A DNA stretch of 64,000 bases. It comes from Anaerobiospirillum sp. NML120449. Its GTDB lineage: Bacteria > Pseudomonadota > Gammaproteobacteria > Enterobacterales > Succinivibrionaceae. Shown one piece after another: positions 56,494-64,000 of this stretch (its first letter is position 1; each line of letters starts with the position of its first letter). A program made the position numbers and the translations under genes. The DNA is taken from NCBI RefSeq assembly GCF_023051105.1, contig NZ_JALKIL010000003.1, forward strand, positions 1-64,000, written 5' to 3'. A model generated the notes under the pieces. It made no database searches, had not been told where the DNA came from, and saw only the letters and a list, made by a program, of their open reading frames with translations.

Positions 56494-56528
56494 GCTAACG
56501 ATTAATTTAAGATAAAGAGACTTTACAA

Positions 56529-57479
56529 ATGGCTTTATACGTTAATACGAATGTCAGCTCAATCAATGCTCAGCGCAAGCTGAGCAATGCGACTCTGAGC
56601 CTGAATACAAGCTACCAGCGCCTCTCATCAGGCCTGCGTATTAATTCTGCAAAGGACGACGCTGCCGGTCTGCAAATCAGCGACCGTCTGACCTCCCAGA
56701 TTAATGGCCTGAACCAGGGTAACCGCAATACCAATGACGGCATTGCCTTAGCCCAGACCATTGAAGGTGCTCTGGACGAAACCACCAACATGCTCCAGCG
56801 CATCCGCGTGCTGGCCGTACAGTCCGCTAACGGAACCAACTCAGCTGCTGACCGAAAGGCTCTCCAGGAAGAGGTTACCCAGCTTTCTGCTGAAATTACC
56901 CGTATTGCACAGCAGACAACATTTGCTGGCCAGCTGGTTCTTAACGGTAAATATGATCAGGCAAAGAATCCTAACAGCCTGATTCCAAATAACGGTAAGC
57001 TTACTTTCCAGGTTGGCGCCAATGCCGGTAACACCCTGGATCTCGACTGGGCTATGGCTTTTACCCTGTCATCAATTGGTGATGCTGCCGGTATTCAAGC
57101 TGCAGATGTTACTGCTACTGGCGGTAAGGGTCTGGTAAAGTCAACTGCCCAGGGTGCTCAAAATGCTGTTGTACGTTTTGGTGTATGTACTGCTGATGTG
57201 GCAACCAATACACTTAAGCATATTGATGCGCTGATTCAGGTAGTTGATTCCAAGCGTGCAGGACTGGGTGCTTTACAAAATAGAATGGAAAGCACTATAC
57301 GCAATCAGGCCAATATTTCTGAAAATCAGTCTGACGCCCGCAGCCGCATAAGGGACACAGACTTCGCCTCTGAGACCGCTGCCCTGACCCAGAACAACAT
57401 TATCCAGCAGGCTTCTCAGACAGTTCTTGCCCAGGCAAATCAGCGTCCTACTATTGCACTTAATCTGCTCGGACAGTAA
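56529..57479 (+). CDS. fliC: Flagellin (array copy 3)
   Basis: A 316-residue flagellin. The centre (about residues 138-230) shares with copy 1 the block KNPNSLIP and VRFGVCTADVATNTL, so copies 1 and 3 are closer to each other there than to copy 2. The ends are nearly the same in all three, which suggests gene conversion between copies. It ends NLLGQ instead of SLLGG. A terminator follows at 57528. Confidence 0.96.
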   Translation: MALYVNTNVSSINAQRKLSNATLSLNTSYQRLSSGLRINSAKDDAAGLQISDRLTSQINGLNQGNRNTNDGIALAQTIEGALDETTNMLQRIRVLAVQSANGTNSAADRKALQEEVTQLSAEITRIAQQTTFAGQLVLNGKYDQAKNPNSLIPNNGKLTFQVGANAGNTLDLDWAMAFTLSSIGDAAGIQAADVTATGGKGLVKSTAQGAQNAVVRFGVCTADVATNTLKHIDALIQVVDSKRAGLGALQNRMESTIRNQANISENQSDARSRIRDTDFASETAALTQNNIIQQASQTVLAQANQRPTIALNLLGQ

Positions 57480-57861
57480 AATACAAAACTGATTAGAAAA
57501 TTTCTCTCTACTTATCTATCTTTTTCTAAGGCGAGCCACAAGGGCTCGCCTTTTTTATTTGGCTCTTTTTGCTTCCTTAAGTGATTTATATTGCTTTTAT
57601 TGGTCTCTAACGTATGGGACTTGTGGCATGGCTTATTTAACTTTTATGAAGCTGTTGCCTGTTGCAGAAGTGTGCCTGTTGCAGGAGTGTGCCCATTGCA
57701 GGGTGAGCTTTTTGAGGTGGCTTTGTCAGGGGGTGGCTTTTGGCGATACAATAGTCAGCCGTAGCGGCAAACGTATCCACTAAATGATGAATTTTTGAAT
57801 TCTCATGGTGAGGTTTGTTTGCTGATTTAGGCGATATACAGGCGTTTTTTAGGGAGAAAAG
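57480..57861. other. Gap between flagellin 3 and the second HAD gene
   Basis: Contains the flagellin 3 terminator and a short direct repeat (gcctgttgcag/gtgtgcc, 57657-57690). No gene is supported. Confidence 0.5.
57528..57560 (+). terminator. Intrinsic terminator after flagellin 3
   Basis: aaggcgagcc/ggctcgcctt with six T residues. Confidence 0.88.
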
Positions 57862-58608
57862 ATGAGTAATAACGTTTGCCATAACTCCAGCTGCGATGCT
57901 GAGGTCAAGGTGACAGCTGCTGGCGGTAATGACTGCTCATGCGATTGTGGCTGCAGCTTTGACAGCGCCACTGCTCAGCTTGAGCGCACCATTGCTCTTT
58001 ATCCTGCACTCATCTTTGATATGGACGGCACTGTTATTAACTCTGAAATCAGGCACCACGATGCCTGGAATCACATGCTCGAGGAGTTTGGCTTTGAGCG
58101 TCTGAGCTCAGATATCTTATATGGCTTTGCCAGTCTGCCAGGTATTGTTATCACCCGACGCATCTGCGAACAGTACCAGTCTTCCACTCCTGAAAAAGCT
58201 GATCCAGAGGCCATGAATACCCGCAAAAATGAGCTCTATGAGAATATCTACATAAAGCAGGCTGATCCTTTTGCCTGTTTTGTAAAGCTTATTAAGGAGG
58301 CTCATGCCCGTGGCCAGCGTATTGCCATTGCTACCAGCTCACGTCAGCATGAGGCTCGATACCTGATGGACAAGGCCGGTCTTACCCCTTATCTGGACTC
58401 CATTATCTCCGGAGACATGGTGGAAAATGGCAAACCGGCACCTGATATCTACCAGCTGGCTGCCTCTACTCTGAATATGCCATATACCAACTGCCTGGTA
58501 TTTGAGGACAGCGTTCTGGGTATGAAAGGAGCTGCAGCCGCCCGTATGGACGCAATTAAAGTATTTGACGGTCACTTTGACTGCAATGAACCAGTTCGTG
58601 GCGAGTAG
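57862..58608 (+). CDS. HAD-superfamily phosphatase, YqaB-like, with Cys-rich N terminus (copy 2)
   Basis: A 248-residue paralogue of the HAD gene at 50.3 kb (YPALIFDMDGTVINSE against YPAFIFDMDGTLLNSE, and DAWNHMLEE against EAWNHMLEE). The subfamily IA motifs are intact: DMDGT, AIATSSRQHEA, GKPAPDIYQLAA, LVFEDSVLGMKGAAAA. The first 35 residues are an extension absent from copy 1 with six cysteines (C6, C11, C25, C27, C29, C31), which could bind metal. AGGGAG precedes the ATG at good spacing. The substrate is probably a sugar phosphate. Confidence 0.85.
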   Translation: MSNNVCHNSSCDAEVKVTAAGGNDCSCDCGCSFDSATAQLERTIALYPALIFDMDGTVINSEIRHHDAWNHMLEEFGFERLSSDILYGFASLPGIVITRRICEQYQSSTPEKADPEAMNTRKNELYENIYIKQADPFACFVKLIKEAHARGQRIAIATSSRQHEARYLMDKAGLTPYLDSIISGDMVENGKPAPDIYQLAASTLNMPYTNCLVFEDSVLGMKGAAAARMDAIKVFDGHFDCNEPVRGE

Positions 58609-58691
58609 CACCATTCCATGCTGCAGGCGCAGGCCTGATACTGTGTAAATGGAAAATAACTGCTTGTCCTTCTCCTGATGATTTTCAGACA

Positions 58692-58724
58692 CAAAAAAGC
58701 CGCCCATGGGCGGCTTTTTGTTTT
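58692..58724. terminator. Bidirectional terminator between converging genes
   Basis: aaaaaagccgccc/gggcggcttttt is symmetric with A and T tracts on both sides; it serves the HAD gene on the plus strand and probably the kinase gene on the minus strand. Confidence 0.85.
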
Positions 58725-58876
58725 GCTGTGTGAGTGGAACAGCCTGAGATAATATACTTTGAAGCTGTCTGATGATGATATCTGCTGATGTTATCTGATT
58801 AAGCTGGCAGCGGCTGGAAGTAGCTGACAGTGCAGCAGAGCCCTGGACAGCTGGAGACAGCTCTAATGGGTGGCTG

Positions 58877-59809
58877 TTATGCCGGTCTTGCGGAGGCTAC
58901 CAGATCCTCAACTTTCTTCTTGAGCTCAGGGCTGAGCACAGGCATGGCACCATGCTGGGTGCATACATAGCCTGCTACCTCGGCAGCTGTCTGGTGTGCG
59001 ATACGGAAGTCTACGCCCTGAACAGTCAGAGCTATAAAAGTAGCAGTAAAGGAATCGCCGGCACCGACAGTATCTACAACATTAACCTTTGGAGTTGGGA
59101 CAAAGGAATGCTCGCCCTTGTAGAAGATTTCTGAACCTTTTTCACCACAGGTGTAGATAAAGGTGTCGATATCAAACTTCTCGCGCAGGAAGCTGTTATA
59201 AAAGTCCTCTGGAGTCAGGACCGGATCAATACCAAAAAGACTGCATACTACAGGCAGCTCATCATCATTGCACTTGAATGCAGTGCAGCGCTCCAGGCCT
59301 GCCTTGATTACCTCAAGATCAAAGAAGTTCTGACGCAGATTGATGTCAAATACCTTAATTGATCCTGCAGGCATGGCATCCAGGAAAGCTCTTATGGTTT
59401 TGCGGCTTAAACCGTTTTCCTGACGCTGGGCCAGAGTGCCAAAGCAGCACACATCAGCATTGCGGGCAACACTCTCAAACTCATGAGTAAACGGCATATT
59501 GTCATAGGCTGTGTCGAGAGCGAAGTTGTAGGCTGGAACACCACGCTCGTCAAGGGTAGCCTTTACATAGCCTGTTTCCTTGTCTGAGGTCCATACATGG
59601 ACCTTAAGTCCATACTCTTTGAGGATACGTAAAGCCTCATGGCCACGCTCATCATCACCAAGACTTGTAACTGCGCAGGCATCAAGGCCCATCTGCATGG
59701 AGTGGAAGGTGAAATTACCAGGGGCGCCACCTACACGAGGTCCGTCAGGCAGAATGTCCCAAAGGATTTCACCTAAACCTACACAGGTAATCTTCTTGGC
59801 ATTATCCAC
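58877..59809 (-). CDS. PfkB-family carbohydrate kinase (fructokinase-like)
   Basis: A 310-residue ribokinase-fold sugar kinase. GLGEILWDILPDGPRVGGAPGNF (residues 12-34) carries the N-terminal PfkB signature with substrate-binding GGAPGN, and VVDTVGAGDSFTATFIAL near 245-262 carries the second signature with the catalytic Asp of GAGD. The start is GTG 59809 with GAGGAT upstream, which lies within the end of the aldo/keto reductase gene; only three bases separate the two frames, so they form an operon. Fructose is the likely substrate by family likeness; with a reductase partner, sugar interconversion is plausible. Confidence 0.88.
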   Translation of the reverse strand: MDNAKKITCVGLGEILWDILPDGPRVGGAPGNFTFHSMQMGLDACAVTSLGDDERGHEALRILKEYGLKVHVWTSDKETGYVKATLDERGVPAYNFALDTAYDNMPFTHEFESVARNADVCCFGTLAQRQENGLSRKTIRAFLDAMPAGSIKVFDINLRQNFFDLEVIKAGLERCTAFKCNDDELPVVCSLFGIDPVLTPEDFYNSFLREKFDIDTFIYTCGEKGSEIFYKGEHSFVPTPKVNVVDTVGAGDSFTATFIALTVQGVDFRIAHQTAAEVAGYVCTQHGAMPVLSPELKKKVEDLVASARPA

Positions 59810-59812
59810 TGT

Positions 59813-60676
59813 TTAATCCTCTTCGATAATTTTAGGAAAGGTTCCTGCCGGTCTTTGATCAATCTTGTCAGGATCATAGGCGCGGCGCAGATTCGAGTTG
59901 ATATCGGACATTACATCCATGTCGTCCTGAGAAAGCTCAAAGCCGAAAACACGCGAGTTTTCGAGAATACGCTCGGCCCGGACAGACTTTGGTATAACAG
60001 CAACACCACGCTGCATGTTCCAGCGCAGTACCAGCTGAGCAGGAGTGACCTTGTAATAGTCAGCAAGGGTAGTGATACGCGGATCACTGAGCACTGTATT
60101 ACCTACACCACCAAGAGGGGCATAGGCCTGTACCACAATGTTCCTGCGACGGCACCAGTTGATAAGCTCAGTCTCATGATTGTAAGGGTGGCATTCCACC
60201 TGATTTACCTGAGGAACAACACTTGCCCCGGCCTCCTTGAGCTCTTCAAGATGATGAATCTTGAAGTTGGAGACACCTATTGAGCGGCACAGACCTTCAG
60301 AGCAGAGCTTTTCAAGCTCCAGCCAGGCTTTCTCAAAGCCCTTGAAAGGCCAGTGCAGCAGAAACTGATCAACATAATCCATACCGAGGCGCTCAAGTGA
60401 TTGCTCAAGACCACGGCGGGGATTGTCAAAGTCATCCTTCCAGAGTTTGGTGATGATGAAAATATCTTCTCGGGCAACCATGGAGTCACGGACACCTCTG
60501 CCGACACTGCGCTCATTACAGTAAATGCGGGCAGTATCAATCATGCGGTAGCCGTTTTCCAGAGCAGTACGCACTGCTGACCTGGCCTCCTCGCCTCCAT
60601 GGGCACGAAAAACTCCAAGACCAAGCAGTGGCATGCTCACGCCATTGTTGAGCTCTACGCGGGAATTCAAATCCAT
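59813..60676 (-). CDS. Aldo/keto reductase
   Basis: A 287-residue AKR of the TIM-barrel type, NADPH-dependent. The active-site Asp/Tyr region is MIDTARIYCNERSVGRGV, with the catalytic Lys in FIITKLWKDDF and His in FLLHWPFKG; GVSNFKIHHLEEL and VIPKSVRAERILEN (cofactor binding) are present. The start is placed at ATG 60676 (MDLNSRVELNNG) with AGGTGA upstream; the 52 codons that could extend it have no family likeness. It is the first gene of a two-gene operon with the PfkB kinase. The substrate is unknown, similar to 2,5-diketogluconate reductase relatives. Confidence 0.9.
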   Translation of the reverse strand: MDLNSRVELNNGVSMPLLGLGVFRAHGGEEARSAVRTALENGYRMIDTARIYCNERSVGRGVRDSMVAREDIFIITKLWKDDFDNPRRGLEQSLERLGMDYVDQFLLHWPFKGFEKAWLELEKLCSEGLCRSIGVSNFKIHHLEELKEAGASVVPQVNQVECHPYNHETELINWCRRRNIVVQAYAPLGGVGNTVLSDPRITTLADYYKVTPAQLVLRWNMQRGVAVIPKSVRAERILENSRVFGFELSQDDMDVMSDINSNLRRAYDPDKIDQRPAGTFPKIIEED

Positions 60677-61267
60677 AACAATCACCTCACTCACACTCTT
60701 TACGCCCTGACAAGCCGAGGTTAGCCTGACGGCTCTGGCTGTATCAGCAAGCACTGGAACACAGGCAGACGTGTCTGAACGTGTGAGAATGCACGTGCCC
60801 CCGTGTTCCCATGCTCTGCATGGCGATATCAACCCGCTCTCCTTATGAAGCTGATCTCATTGCTCTTTACTCCCTGACTGGCTGTTACAGAACCGGATAA
60901 ACAGTCCATCAGCCAGTTCATGCGCGTGCAGCGCGGTGGGGAGCAGTCGGCACAATGCAGTGCGTTACTGCGCGTTACTGCGCAGTGCTGTGCAGAGCAG
61001 CCGGCACAATGCAGTGCGGTGCTGTGCAGCGCGGTGCGGCGCGTCGCAGCATAGTGCACAGTCCAGGCATGCGCCATTTTTATGTTAAGCAGACCTGTCC
61101 TGCCTGAAAGAGCAAAAAGTACAGCTTATGTGCAGGTCTGTAACCTGCAGCGGGCCATCAACCATTATGTCACGATTGACTGGTGCAGATCAGCGACAAG
61201 ATCACATACAGCGCTATAAAACGCGTTCATATCATGGTTGTCGCACGACCAGATGAGCAGTTGCTGA
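60677..61267. other. Gap with GC-rich repeat
   Basis: No gene. A degenerate array of gcagtgcggtgctgtgc units lies at about 60943-61043, including two exact copies of cggcacaatgcagtgcg. No terminator for dusA is evident. Confidence 0.5.
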
Positions 61268-62425
61268 TCAGCTGCAGCCACAGTCTGCCGGAGTGGTAAC
61301 AGTATCTGCGCCAGATAAGCATGAGGTGCCACCAGCGCGCTGCATGGCCTTAACGGCATGGGCAAGAACGGAAGGGCTGGCTCCTCTGAGGTTCATGTTT
61401 TCAGAAAGATAACGTCGATAGAGTCGTGAGTTAGGACAGCCGTTATACAGTCCCAGCAGATGACGGTAAAGGAAATGTACGGCACGGCCTTCTGCAGCCA
61501 GCTGCTCTCCAAGATTTACCATCTTCTCTACTATGGCCTCACGGGTCAGTTCAGCGGTGCCGGTGTCAGCACCAAAAATATCGCTGTCCACACGGGTCAG
61601 CAGATATGGGTTGTCGATAATGGCTCGACCGAGCATTACGCCATCAACAAGGCCCAGCAGGTCACGGCACTGTTCAATGGTGGTAATACCGCCATTGATG
61701 GTGACCTTAAGGCCGTCAAAGGTATTCTTAATCTTGAAGACACGCTCATAGTCCAGTGGTGGAACAGTGCGGTTCTCCTTAGGAGACAGACCAGTAAGCC
61801 AAGCCTTGCGAGCATGCACAATGATGTGACGACAGCCAGCCTCATAAATGGTACCCATAAGCTCCATGGTGAAATCCTCACTGTCGAGTTCATCCACGCC
61901 AATACGGGTCTTTACTGAAACAGGGATATCTCCTGCAGCCTCCTGCATGGCCTGCCAGCACTGAGCAATAAGGGCCGGAGTCTTCATCAGCACAGCGCCA
62001 AAATTGCCGCTCTGTACCTTGTCTGATGGGCAGCCGGCATTGAGGTTAATGGCACTGTAGCCACGCTGAGCCCCCACACGGGTTGCAAGCGCCAGAGCCT
62101 GAGGCTCGCTGCCACCAAGCTGGAGCGTGCATGGCAGCTCTTCATCCCTGAAATCAATAAGGTGATACTTCTCATGCACAAGAGCCTGAGCTGCAATCAT
62201 TTCGGTATAGAGCATGGCCTTATGACACATAATGCGGGCCATACGACGAAATACCGAGTCGGTTACATCCACCATGGGGGCAACAGAAAATCGCTCACTG
62301 TCCAGAAATACAGTGCGCTTACTGCTGTCTGTGTCAGCGCCCGCACCTGAGTCTGACTGCACCTTTGAGACTGCGCATGCTGCATCCATATCACTCTCCA
62401 TTGAGGTGCTCATTGAAGTGCTCAT
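61268..62425 (-). CDS. dusA: tRNA-dihydrouridine(20/20a) synthase DusA
   Basis: A flavoenzyme that reduces U20/U20a of tRNA. The FMN-binding start FSVAPMVDVTDSVFRR, the catalytic Cys in NLNAGCPSDKVQSG, the Lys/Arg/His block VKTRIGVDE and IIVHARKAWLTGLSPKENR, and INGGITTIEQC and GVMLGRAI are all as in DusA; LSPKENR is specific to the A branch. ATG 62425 is chosen (AAGGAAAG upstream), giving 385 residues; this includes a Ser/Asp-rich 45-residue lead before the barrel. Single-gene unit. Confidence 0.94.
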   Translation of the reverse strand: MSTSMSTSMESDMDAACAVSKVQSDSGAGADTDSSKRTVFLDSERFSVAPMVDVTDSVFRRMARIMCHKAMLYTEMIAAQALVHEKYHLIDFRDEELPCTLQLGGSEPQALALATRVGAQRGYSAINLNAGCPSDKVQSGNFGAVLMKTPALIAQCWQAMQEAAGDIPVSVKTRIGVDELDSEDFTMELMGTIYEAGCRHIIVHARKAWLTGLSPKENRTVPPLDYERVFKIKNTFDGLKVTINGGITTIEQCRDLLGLVDGVMLGRAIIDNPYLLTRVDSDIFGADTGTAELTREAIVEKMVNLGEQLAAEGRAVHFLYRHLLGLYNGCPNSRLYRRYLSENMNLRGASPSVLAHAVKAMQRAGGTSCLSGADTVTTPADCGCS

Positions 62426-63194
62426 CTTCTTTCCTTTATCCATCTGCCAGATCAGGGCAGAATGCTTAAGACCACTGTCTGAAATGGCCAGCATCAATAT
62501 TCTGACCGGCCTGAAAAACGCCCAATGATCGCATAAATCAGCGCAAAAGACACCTCAAATGGCGGCACAAAAGAACTAATGCAGCTTATGCTCAGTATGC
62601 GTCTGGTGTCTGACCTGCCCCTGACTGACCTGATGATAAAAGGGACACTCTCTCTGTACTCTGAAGCATGCCTTCGCTACTGTAGCAACAGGAGCCTGCA
62701 GCAGGCAGCAAGGGCCGCAGTTGTTACCTCACGATGACAGGAGCCTGCAGCAGGCAGCGAGGGCAGCAGTTGTTACCTCGCGATGACAGGAGTCATGACA
62801 GTATGGCCCTCAGGTACAGCAAGTGCAGTGAGTGTGATATTGCAAATTTTGCAGCAAAAAATGTAATTATTTGCAGTACATGAATTTGCTGCCATTGTCC
62901 ACAAAAAGCGCTGATTTATCAAATAAACTGTCAAATGCTATGCATTACTTCACTGCAAAACGCGATATGACTCGCAATTTTTGAGTAAAATTCAAAATCT
63001 GCTTGCAATCGATAAATCATAATATGAGTAACTGGCAGGCATCAGAATTCGATATTTAAGGCAATTTTATCAGATTTATACCAATAATTTTCTATGTAAA
63101 ATTTGCTTTTTTAGCATTTTGTTGCAGCAAATTTTGCAGTCTTTTGCAAAGTGCAAACAAAATATCCGTCACTTTCCGGTTTGGTCAGACAAAA
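62426..63194. other. Gap with 49-bp repeat and AT-rich GCAA-rich segment
   Basis: No gene. It holds the 49-bp repeat at 62690-62787, then an AT-rich stretch (62838-63180) with many ttgcag / tttgcaa words and one ttgtccaca (DnaA-box-like). Confidence 0.45.
62690..62787. repeat. 49-bp tandem repeat, two copies
   Basis: Units start at 62690 and 62739, each starting aggagcctgcagcaggcagc and containing cagttgttacctc; four mismatches or fewer by eye. Confidence 0.9.
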
Positions 63195-63236
63195 TAAAAA
63201 GGCTACACTGCCTAAGCAATATAGCCTTTTTATGAT
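63195..63236 (-). terminator. Terminator of the SHMT-like gene
   Basis: On the minus strand aaaaaggcta and tagccttttt pair around an interior that also pairs partly (attgc/gcagt), followed by a T run. Confidence 0.8.
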
Positions 63237-63308
63237 TCATGATTTGAGCTTTGAGCATAGAGACGCGCAGAGCAAAGCACATGCTTTATGTTGCGCTCCC
63301 TGAAAAGC

Positions 63309-64000
63309 CTACTTTCTGACCTTTCTAAAGAGAGAAGGTATACGGAACTGATCTGATCCGGTGCTGGAGTCTGACTTGACAATATAGCTGTAGCTGCCAC
63401 CGAGATTGCCCTTAACAGTTTCCTGCAGCCAGCGCTCGTTGAATAAAGGCAGCATCAGGGTAAGATCGCGGACCAGGCCATGCAGCTTCTTTTCATTTTC
63501 AGGAGTTGGGCTTGCCAGGAATTTGCCAATGAGTACACCAAGGCGGTACATGTCATCAGTATTGATACCACGGGTAGTAGCTGGCATGGAGCTGAAGCGT
63601 ACTGCATCAAACTTGACATCAGGATCTGCAGTGTAGATATGGCAGCTGCGAGCAAAAATACCGCAGTCAGCAAGGCTCTCCATGGCACCACGACCTGACA
63701 TGCCACAGCTTTGAGCATCAACAATGACAAAGTGGGAGTTGGTATCGCCACCAATCAGGCGCATGCCACTGTCAGAAAGGCCCTTGGACAGGGAGCGGGC
63801 ATTGGTGAGCACGGCCTGGCAGTACTGCTTGTACTCCTGAGACTGCATTTCCTGCATACGAACAGCAAGAGCGGTAAGCTCAGAGGAGCCAAGGCCGCCC
63901 TGACCGGAGCTGACAGCTGCACGATCAATTGCTGATGACAGGCTCTTCTTGCACACAATGATAGAGCAGTGAGGGCCCTGCAGAGCGCCCTGAGTGGTGA
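63309..64000 (-). CDS. Serine hydroxymethyltransferase-like protein lacking the PLP lysine (5' end outside window)
   Basis: The C-terminal part, about 230 residues, of a fold-type I PLP protein related to GlyA; the frame stays open to the window edge. By eye SGQGGLGSSELTALAVRMQE aligns with GlyA PGGQGGPLMHVIAGKAVA, QEYKQYCQAVLTNARSL with FKTYQQQVAKNAKAM, GGDTNSHFVIVDAQSCGMSG with GGTDNHLFLVDLVDKNLTG, and VRFSSMPATTRGI with IRVGTPAITRRGF. The block TTTHKTLAGPRGG, which holds the Schiff-base Lys, reads TTQGALQGPHCSI: Lys becomes Gly and the preceding His becomes Gln. Standard SHMT catalysis should then be impossible. It may be a pseudoenzyme or a changed-function paralogue; the true glyA is presumably elsewhere. 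Confidence 0.75.
   Translation of the reverse strand, partial: TTQGALQGPHCSIIVCKKSLSSAIDRAAVSSGQGGLGSSELTALAVRMQEMQSQEYKQYCQAVLTNARSLSKGLSDSGMRLIGGDTNSHFVIVDAQSCGMSGRGAMESLADCGIFARSCHIYTADPDVKFDAVRFSSMPATTRGINTDDMYRLGVLIGKFLASPTPENEKKLHGLVRDLTLMLPLFNERWLQETVKGNLGGSYSYIVKSDSSTGSDQFRIPSLFRKVRK

Overview
The window looks like chromosome of a flagellated, anaerobic gammaproteobacterium, most plausibly a gut or rumen Succinivibrionaceae (order Aeromonadales). This is inference from gene content: a short 95-residue RplY, fused RlmKL, Uup, PdxB, PurT, SohB, DusA and a YciV-type PHP protein are gammaproteobacterial, while DUF4250, stand-alone viperin and multiple flagellins fit gut anaerobes. Coding density is low: the genes I accept sum to roughly 62% of the window. 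Many of the long gaps contain their own short tandem-repeat array.

Layout. 0.7-4.4 kb: two paralogous SAM methyltransferases with regulatory domains. 5.3-5.9 kb: an orphan transcription unit with two LacI-type operators and a strong terminator but no credible ORF. 6.9-11.6 kb: cytidylate-kinase-like protein, GNAT acetyltransferase and MdaB-like quinone reductase. 11.9-14.7 kb: a complete IS1634-like element whose transposase ends in six AT-hook repeats, followed by two hypothetical genes. 16.4-17.4 kb: a lone flagellin flanked by a duplicated two-hairpin sequence. 17.9-27.5 kb: SDR reductase, PHP/RNase AM-like protein, uup, rlmKL with an Arg/Gly/Asp-rich tail, pdxB. 29.3-34.2 kb: purT, a prokaryotic viperin homologue, a DUF4250 protein and a DUF2786 protein. 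34.6-39.2 kb: an exonuclease I-like protein without its catalytic residues, then topA. 41.3-48.1 kb: sohB, a CvfB-like S1 RNA-binding protein with long Arg/Asp repeat arms, rplY and tRNA-Pro(TGG). 48.9-58.6 kb: dCMP deaminase, then a flagellin array HAD - fliC - IS4-like element - fliC - fliC - HAD. 58.9-64 kb: AKR/PfkB kinase operon, dusA, and a truncated serine-hydroxymethyltransferase-like gene lacking the PLP lysine.

How it fits together. The three + strand flagellin genes each carry a sigma-54 type promoter (GG-N10-GC), a structured leader (outer CTGGC/GCCAG stem around an inner hairpin) and a similar GGCGACC-type terminator; the IS4-like element sits precisely in the loop of the first gene's terminator with a 10-bp target duplication. 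The viperin homologue is the clearest candidate antiviral gene: by family knowledge such enzymes make chain-terminating 3'-deoxy-3',4'-didehydro nucleotides. No other recognisable phage defence gene and no CRISPR array are present. Two proteins (the ExoI-like and the SHMT-like) look like pseudoenzymes. All functional names come from recognising motifs and conserved sequence by eye, without database searches.
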